Assembly (NCBI GenBank): GCA_003952965.2
Contig: CM025856.1
Span: 7,965,908-8,029,907 of the forward strand
DNA: 64,000 nt
Origin: Morella rubra
Taxonomy: Eukaryota > Streptophyta > Magnoliopsida > Fagales > Myricaceae
Reading direction: 5' to 3'
The notes beneath the pieces were generated by a model. It saw only the letters and a program-made list of their open reading frames with translations, made no database searches and was not told the DNA's origin. Made by a program: the position numbers and the translations under genes. The number at the start of each line of letters is the position of its first letter. Position 1 is the first letter of the stretch. Shown piece by piece: positions 60,686 through 64,000 of this stretch.

Positions 60686-61745
60686 TGTTAATTAAGGATT
60701 AAATCTTTTCAAAATAAGGACCAAGATTGTTCGTTTAATTAATTCACACAAAAGGAAAGTTCTAATTAAAGATAGGTCTCTTCATGGAGATAATATTCAG
60801 CTACATAGGGGTCCCACATGTAGTTTACCCCATGTGGCACTTCCTTGCCACGTGCTATCACTGCTTTGCCATTACTCTACCACTATGTGGGGTGGTGATG
60901 TCATTTGGCTTTATTGATCTTCTAAGATCATGTGGAACCAACTCTCCATGTGCGCCTCCTAGCGCTGTCATGGGTGGTGGCCATGTGGTGGTGCCACTAT
61001 TATGCTCCAGTAGTCCACTAAAGTCTCGGGAAATTATCCCTCCATATGCTCTTTCTTGCACTGGCCTCAGTGTCCCATGGTTACCATCCCTTGGGAGAGT
61101 GGTCTTTGGTCATAGGAGAAATTCCTTAGAATTTGCTCTTTTGAGAGCATTGATAAAGTTGACGATGAATGTCACGGAGGAAGGATGGGACACACGTGGG
61201 TTAGAGACTGAGAACTTTCAAGAGAGGGTTAGAGTTATGGAAAACTAGAGTTGTGGAGTGCAAGAATTAGAGGTTAATGTTTGTTGACATCAAGGTTGCC
61301 ATTCACTTGAGAGAAGATATTTCTTATGCATGGGGGAGGGACCCTTCAGGAAGCACATACGTGCACTAACCTTGTAGTGGTTTTAGTTATTGAAGCCTAT
61401 TAGCGACCCATCACAAAAGTCCAAAGGATGCCCAAAGCCCACACGTGATGCAAGATGATTATTGTCTATTTTTTTTTTACCAATCTTATTCATTTTATTC
61501 TTTTATTTCTTTGTTGCGTAGCTGAGCTGTCTTAGGTAGTGGAAGCACCGAGCCCCTCAGAGGACATGTAGCGAGCTCCTCTACGGAATGGGTTACAGAT
61601 TCTTTCTTGTACAAAGTCCTTTTCTCCCTTACACTATACAAAATTCACTTTGAGGAAATATAAAGAATTTCTCCATGGCATGCTCTCTCCTTCTCCCTTG
61701 CTTTCTCTCCCTCATTGTTCCATTGATTTTCTTCAACTTCATACA
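60686..61745 (+). mobile_element. Ty1/copia LTR (1060 bp)
   Basis: Starts TGTTAATTAAGG and ends TTCATACA, directly followed by TGGTATCAGAGCGGG. It contains a probable polyadenylation region near 61660 and the CACCGAGCCCCTCAGAGGAC block near 61546. The condensed copy at 58479-59380 is its near-identical partner. No downstream 3' LTR is found in the window. Confidence 0.85.
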
Positions 61746-61760
61746 TGGTATCAGAGCGGG
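61746..61760 (+). other. Primer-binding site (initiator tRNA-Met)
   Basis: TGGTATCAGAGCGGG follows the LTR end without a gap and is complementary to the 3' end of initiator tRNA-Met, the primer of most plant copia elements. Confidence 0.9.
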
Positions 61761-61775
61761 TGAGAACCTAGAACC

Positions 61776-63620
61776 ATGATGTCTAATTCATCTAGCAGTA
61801 GCTCTATCAATTTTGCCGAACCCAACCCTTCGTCACCACCATGATCAAAATTTCTTAACCTCAATGACCCAACCAACCTCTATCGACTAGAAAATAGAGA
61901 TAACCCAGCTCTTACCTTGGTTACAAACCTCCTCACAACTGAAAACTATACCACTTGGTCCAAGGCTGTTCATTGAGCTCTTCGAGCCAAGAATAAGTTA
62001 GGATTCGTTAATGGTGACCTACCAAGACCAACAAACCTTGATGACCTACTCCTTGACATTTGGGAAATATGCAATGACATGGTTGTCTCATGGTTGTAGA
62101 ACTCTATCAGTCTTTCTATCAAGCTGAGCATAGCTCTTATAGACAATGCTTCCGGAGTTTGGATAGAGCTCAAGGATCAGTTCACCGAACAGAATGAGCC
62201 ACGGATTTTCCAGTTGAAGAAGTTTTTGGCAACTTTGCAACAGGACAGAGACAACGTAAGTATATACTATGGTATGCTGAAAATCTTGTGGGATGAATTG
62301 CTTGTGTATGACCCATTGCCTGAGTACACTTGTGGAAGATTGAGAACCTTGTCTAACCGGTATCAGATAGATTATGTCATACAATTTCTCATGGATTGAG
62401 TGAGACTTATTCGAACATTAGGGATCAAATTATGCTATTGGATCCTTTGCCTCTTGTCAACAAAATTTTTTCACTGATTCAATAGCAAGAGAGACAACAT
62501 CAGATACTAACTGACTTGCCTTCCACTAAGTCCATGGCATTATTGACCCGTAAGCCCTACACTAATTACAGAATTGGTCTGAACTTAGTGACACCATAGA
62601 GACAAAATCAACCCTATTGTAGCCTTTGCAAGGTTTCAGGACTTACTCTTGAGCAAGAATAAGATGATGATGATAAGATGGCTCTGACAAGGGGTCAATA
62701 CCAACAACTTCTGAATATCTTGAAGCAGAAAGAAATTATGCCAACCATGCCATTTGTCAACCAAGCTTAAGCCACCTTCAAACCCACAATCCATGCTTCC
62801 AGTTCTTCCAAGATGTTTGGTACCTCCATTTGCCTTTCCACTTACATACACATGGTATCCAATTCAACTGACCATCAATGGGTAATTAATACGGGTGCTA
62901 CATATCATATGGTCTGTAGCACATTGCATTTGCATTCCATCAGTGCTCAGGTAACTTATATAGTGAAATTACCCAATGGTAATGAAGTACTTGTTAGCCA
63001 CATTGGTACAGTTCAGGTCACAAAGAGCCTCATTCTCATGGATGTGCTTTGTGTGCCTTCCTTCACTTTTTACTTACTTTTAGCCGAAAAGCTTACTCAA
63101 TCCATCCCTTGTTGCCTAATTTTTCTCTCTAACCTTTGTTTTATTCAGGACCTTGCATCTTAGATCACGATTGGGATGGGTGAAGTAAGGCACGAGTTAT
63201 ATCACTTACTGTAAAAGGAAGTACCCCCGTCTGCTCTTGTTGAAGTAAGGCACGAGTTATATCACTTACTCGTGATGTTTCTTTTGATCTTTGGCACTAT
63301 CGCCTTGGTCATATATCTCATACTAGATTGAAATTGATAGATGACCCGATTGTGAATCAAACTAGTTCCTTTATCAATGAAATACCTTGTTATGTTTGTC
63401 TTATAGCCAAGAAACATAGACATAATTTTCCTAATAGTCATCATACTACCCCTGTTGTGTTTGAGCTATGCATTCTGACATTGGGGGTCCTTGTTCTATT
63501 GCATCTCAAGATGGTTCAAGGTAATTCCTCACCATTATGGATGGTTTTTCAAGAACTACCTGGGTATATTTGATGAGACATAAATATGAAATTAGGTAGT
63601 GCATAGAGAATTTTTATAAT
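61776..63620 (+). pseudogene. Ty1/copia gag-pol, degenerate and truncated
   Basis: Starts at ATG ATG TCT (61776). The gag (UBN2-like) follows: LTTENYTTWSKAVH, ALRAKNKLGFVNGDLPRP, VWIELKDQFTEQNEPRIFQL and YYGMLKILWDEL, with stops at the positions after VH, after VSWL and at about 62398. Next come a knuckle remnant (CSLCK near 62610), the protease (WVINTGATYHMV near 62880; the active site has NTG instead of DSG), the GAG-pre-integrase domain (DLWHYRLGHISHTRLKLI near 63285) and the first decayed part of integrase (SRWFKVIPHHYGW near 63510). Nothing of reverse transcriptase or RNase H remains before sequence identity is lost near 63620. Confidence 0.85.
63181..63270 (+). repeat. Exact 30-bp direct repeat, period 60
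   Basis: Positions 63181-63210 and 63241-63270 are identical and lie between the protease and pre-integrase regions of the copia pseudogene. A local duplication. Confidence 0.95.
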
Positions 63621-63665
63621 TTGGCTGAGACTCAGTTTGGAGCCAAAGTGAAAATATTGCGGAGT

Positions 63666-64000
63666 TAGGGGTGTTCAACAACACCGAAAAATTCCGATTT
63701 TATCGACACTTGCACTGGGTTCCCGGCCTAACCGATTCTGGTGACGGTGGCTCCTATTTGTAAAAACCCGATGGTTTTACTAGTTCCCGGGTTCCCGACA
63801 CCGGTAAAACTGATTTTTTTTTTAAAAGGAACGTTTATGATAGACCATCATATGTTTATCCTAGACTTGCTGACAGCCACTGCCCCTTACTTTTGATTTT
63901 ATTCCTAGCTTAATTAACGAAAGTTAAAATAAGAAGGAATAATACAGGTTAACACCATTCAATACTAATATTGTTTGCTTAATCCTTCATTCCCTCGTTT
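63666..64000. mobile_element. hAT-like end and unassigned tail
   Basis: TTAGGGGTGTTCAACAACACCGA at about 63665 and the following CCGA/CGGT-rich text to about 63830 resemble the start of a hAT-type element. The remainder to the window edge has no recognisable content. Confidence 0.35.

Overview
The window looks like nuclear DNA of a flowering plant, most likely a dicot: it is AT-rich, has GT-AG introns of 68 bp to 6.1 kb, and is dominated by decayed MULE, CACTA, Ty1/copia, Ty3/gypsy and Tourist-like elements. No species can be named from the sequence alone. Only two genes look intact. One is MYCBP on the minus strand (21828-26170, five coding exons, 116 residues). The other is a METTL6-type tRNA 3-methylcytidine methyltransferase on the plus strand (43540-54607, seven coding exons, 313 residues). 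Both were rebuilt exon by exon from splice sites and family motifs; neither forms one long open frame.

Layout. 1-2.8 kb: an LTR-like fragment and an array of seven ~0.2 kb repeats, each carrying an exon-like 61-nt core with splice signals. 2.8-9.1 kb: a decayed MULE with a broken transposase (+), a broken GRF zinc-finger gene (-) and one recognisable terminal end at about 9099. 9.1-14.3 kb: a CACTA (En/Spm) element that lost its 5' half where the MULE abuts it and is itself split by a solo LTR; further CACTA 3' ends lie to 15.9 kb. 16.2-21.5 kb: an LTR-like block, a Tourist MITE and dispersed copies of an unidentified repeat. 21.8-26.2 kb: MYCBP. 26.5-28.9 kb: simple and tandem repeats. 28.9-35.4 kb: an element with ~300 bp inverted ends, a FAR1 DNA-binding-domain fragment and a 2.6 kb solo LTR. 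35.4-43.4 kb: a gypsy gag piece, two partial copies of a minus-strand LTR element, and a hAT-like piece. 43.5-54.6 kb: METTL6, whose 6.1 kb fourth intron holds antisense copia fragments, a foldback MITE and a Tourist MITE. 54.8-64 kb: gypsy gag/protease fragments, then a tandem pair of MULE-end plus copia-LTR units leading into a broken copia gag-pol.

The most unusual structural signal is that both tandemly duplicated retroelement units (58.2-59.5 versus 60.3-61.8 kb, and 37.8-39.0 versus 39.7-41.6 kb) differ by many short clean gaps and almost no substitutions, with the lower-coordinate copy usually the shorter. This is either a false duplication from assembly or an unusual deletion process. 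The exon-like array at 0.9-2.4 kb and the MULE-borne GRF gene are the other points worth following. No tRNA, rRNA, CRISPR array or organelle insertion was recognised.
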